From: REEP01 sp964517265
Lineage (GTDB): Bacteria; Pseudomonadota; Alphaproteobacteria; Rhodospirillales; Defluviicoccaceae
NCBI GenBank assembly: GCA_964517265.1
Contig: CAZFBS010000056.1
Span: 1 to 15,854 of the forward strand
Direction of reading: 5' to 3'
Length of the DNA: 15,854 nt
The position numbers and the translations under genes were made by a program. This document shows positions 15,475 through 15,854 of this stretch, piece after piece. The notes beneath the pieces were generated by a model that was not told the DNA's origin, did not search any database, and was given only the letters and a program-made list of their open reading frames with translations. Every line of letters begins with the position of its first letter. Positions within the stretch are counted from its first letter, which is position 1.

Positions 15475-15854
15475 TCGGGCTGCAGATGGGTGCAAATCCA
15501 GCGAATTCTTGCCTCAAGCTCGACAAACTGCGGCGGCACCCGCACGAGGCGATGCGGTTCCACCCGGCGGGCCAGCAACCCTTCGAGAAGAGCCTGATAG
15601 TGCAGTTGCAACCACGGATTGGCGCTGCGGACGCCATCTCCGATCAGCGGGATGGCACCCCAGGGCAGCACCACGATGAGATCGTACTCGGCCAACGCCT
15701 CTTCAGTGCGGGCGAAGAGACGCCGGGTTCCATCTTCGTCAAAGCCAAACCCGTAGTAGAGCCAAAACGCAGCGAAATCAAGGGAACAGCGGTCGGCGAC
15801 CAGGGCAATCGGGTGAAAGAGAGGGTGACAAAGGGGCAGAGGTTGTGAATCGAT
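15468..15854 (-). CDS. probable P-loop kinase/AAA-type ATPase, C-terminal part (5' end outside window)
   Basis: The frame is open from the right edge to a TGA at 15468, giving 128 residues of a C-terminal portion; the start and the P-loop would lie beyond the window. The visible part has LVADRCSLDFAAFW, resembling the (D)R-x-x-x-D segment of AAA_28/NadR-like nucleotide kinases; YDLIVVLPWGAIPLIGDGVR, a strand-loop in the place of their lid and second phosphate-sensing region; and a final helix-strand unit LVRVPPQFVELEARI. The family call is moderate because the defining Walker A motif is not visible. The stop overlaps the convergent hypothetical gene (TCATTGA). Confidence 0.5.
   Translation of the reverse strand: MDSQPLPLCHPLFHPIALVADRCSLDFAAFWLYYGFGFDEDGTRRLFARTEEALAEYDLIVVLPWGAIPLIGDGVRSANPWLQLHYQALLEGLLARRVEPHRLVRVPPQFVELEARIRWICTHLQPDQ

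Noticed and set aside
1..15854. CRISPR arrays, tRNA or rRNA genes, insertion sequences, defence systems
   Set aside because: No direct-repeat array, cloverleaf-like sequence, transposase motif or inverted-repeat element ends were seen, and the genes form ordinary chromosomal blocks.

Overview
This GC-rich window reads as a chromosomal segment of an alphaproteobacterium, probably a Rhodospirillales relative. The main reasons are a DUF4175/TIGR02302-type low-complexity membrane protein (a family I know only from Alphaproteobacteria) directly behind lysA, the block MJ0042 zinc-ribbon protein / ftsE / ftsX / ydcF-like / plsC-like, and a B12-dependent ribonucleotide reductase. No tRNA, rRNA, CRISPR array, insertion sequence or phage gene was seen.

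Layout. (1) 1-490, minus: decayed 3' part of a HlyC/CorC (TlyC-type) CBS-domain gene, cut off at its 5' side near the end of nrdJ and frameshifted by a 19-bp tandem duplication. (2) 559-4008, minus: class II ribonucleotide reductase nrdJ carrying a 371-residue intein (2101-3213) with a LAGLIDADG homing-endonuclease domain. The intein sits immediately before the catalytic thiyl-radical cysteine, so the enzyme should depend on protein splicing. A sigma-70-like promoter lies upstream. (3) 4193-7295, minus: a tight operon ftsE-ftsX-ydcF-like-plsC-like with abutting or overlapping junctions; it combines the division/cell-wall ABC complex with envelope and phospholipid functions. (4) 7415-8563, plus: a membrane-anchored MJ0042 zinc-ribbon/DUF3426-like protein, divergent from ftsE; its promoter spacer contains a palindrome. 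(5) 8601-12655, minus: a 42-residue LptM-like lipoprotein, lysA (last step of lysine synthesis), then the DUF4175 protein, whose GTG start overlaps the lysA stop. (6) 12835-13968, plus: an AcuC-like deacetylase. (7) 14047-14145, minus: a 32-residue single-helix membrane protein with a strong Shine-Dalgarno. (8) 14440-15474, plus: a conserved hypothetical protein. (9) 15468-15854, minus: the 3' part of a probable P-loop kinase/AAA-type ATPase running off the right edge, its stop overlapping the hypothetical gene tail to tail.

Most of the window is ordinary core chromosome. The unusual items are the nrdJ intein placed at the radical cysteine, the decaying CBS/CorC remnant beside it, and two short genes that are easily missed: the lipoprotein before lysA and the 32-residue membrane peptide. 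I did not find a convincing new multi-gene system.
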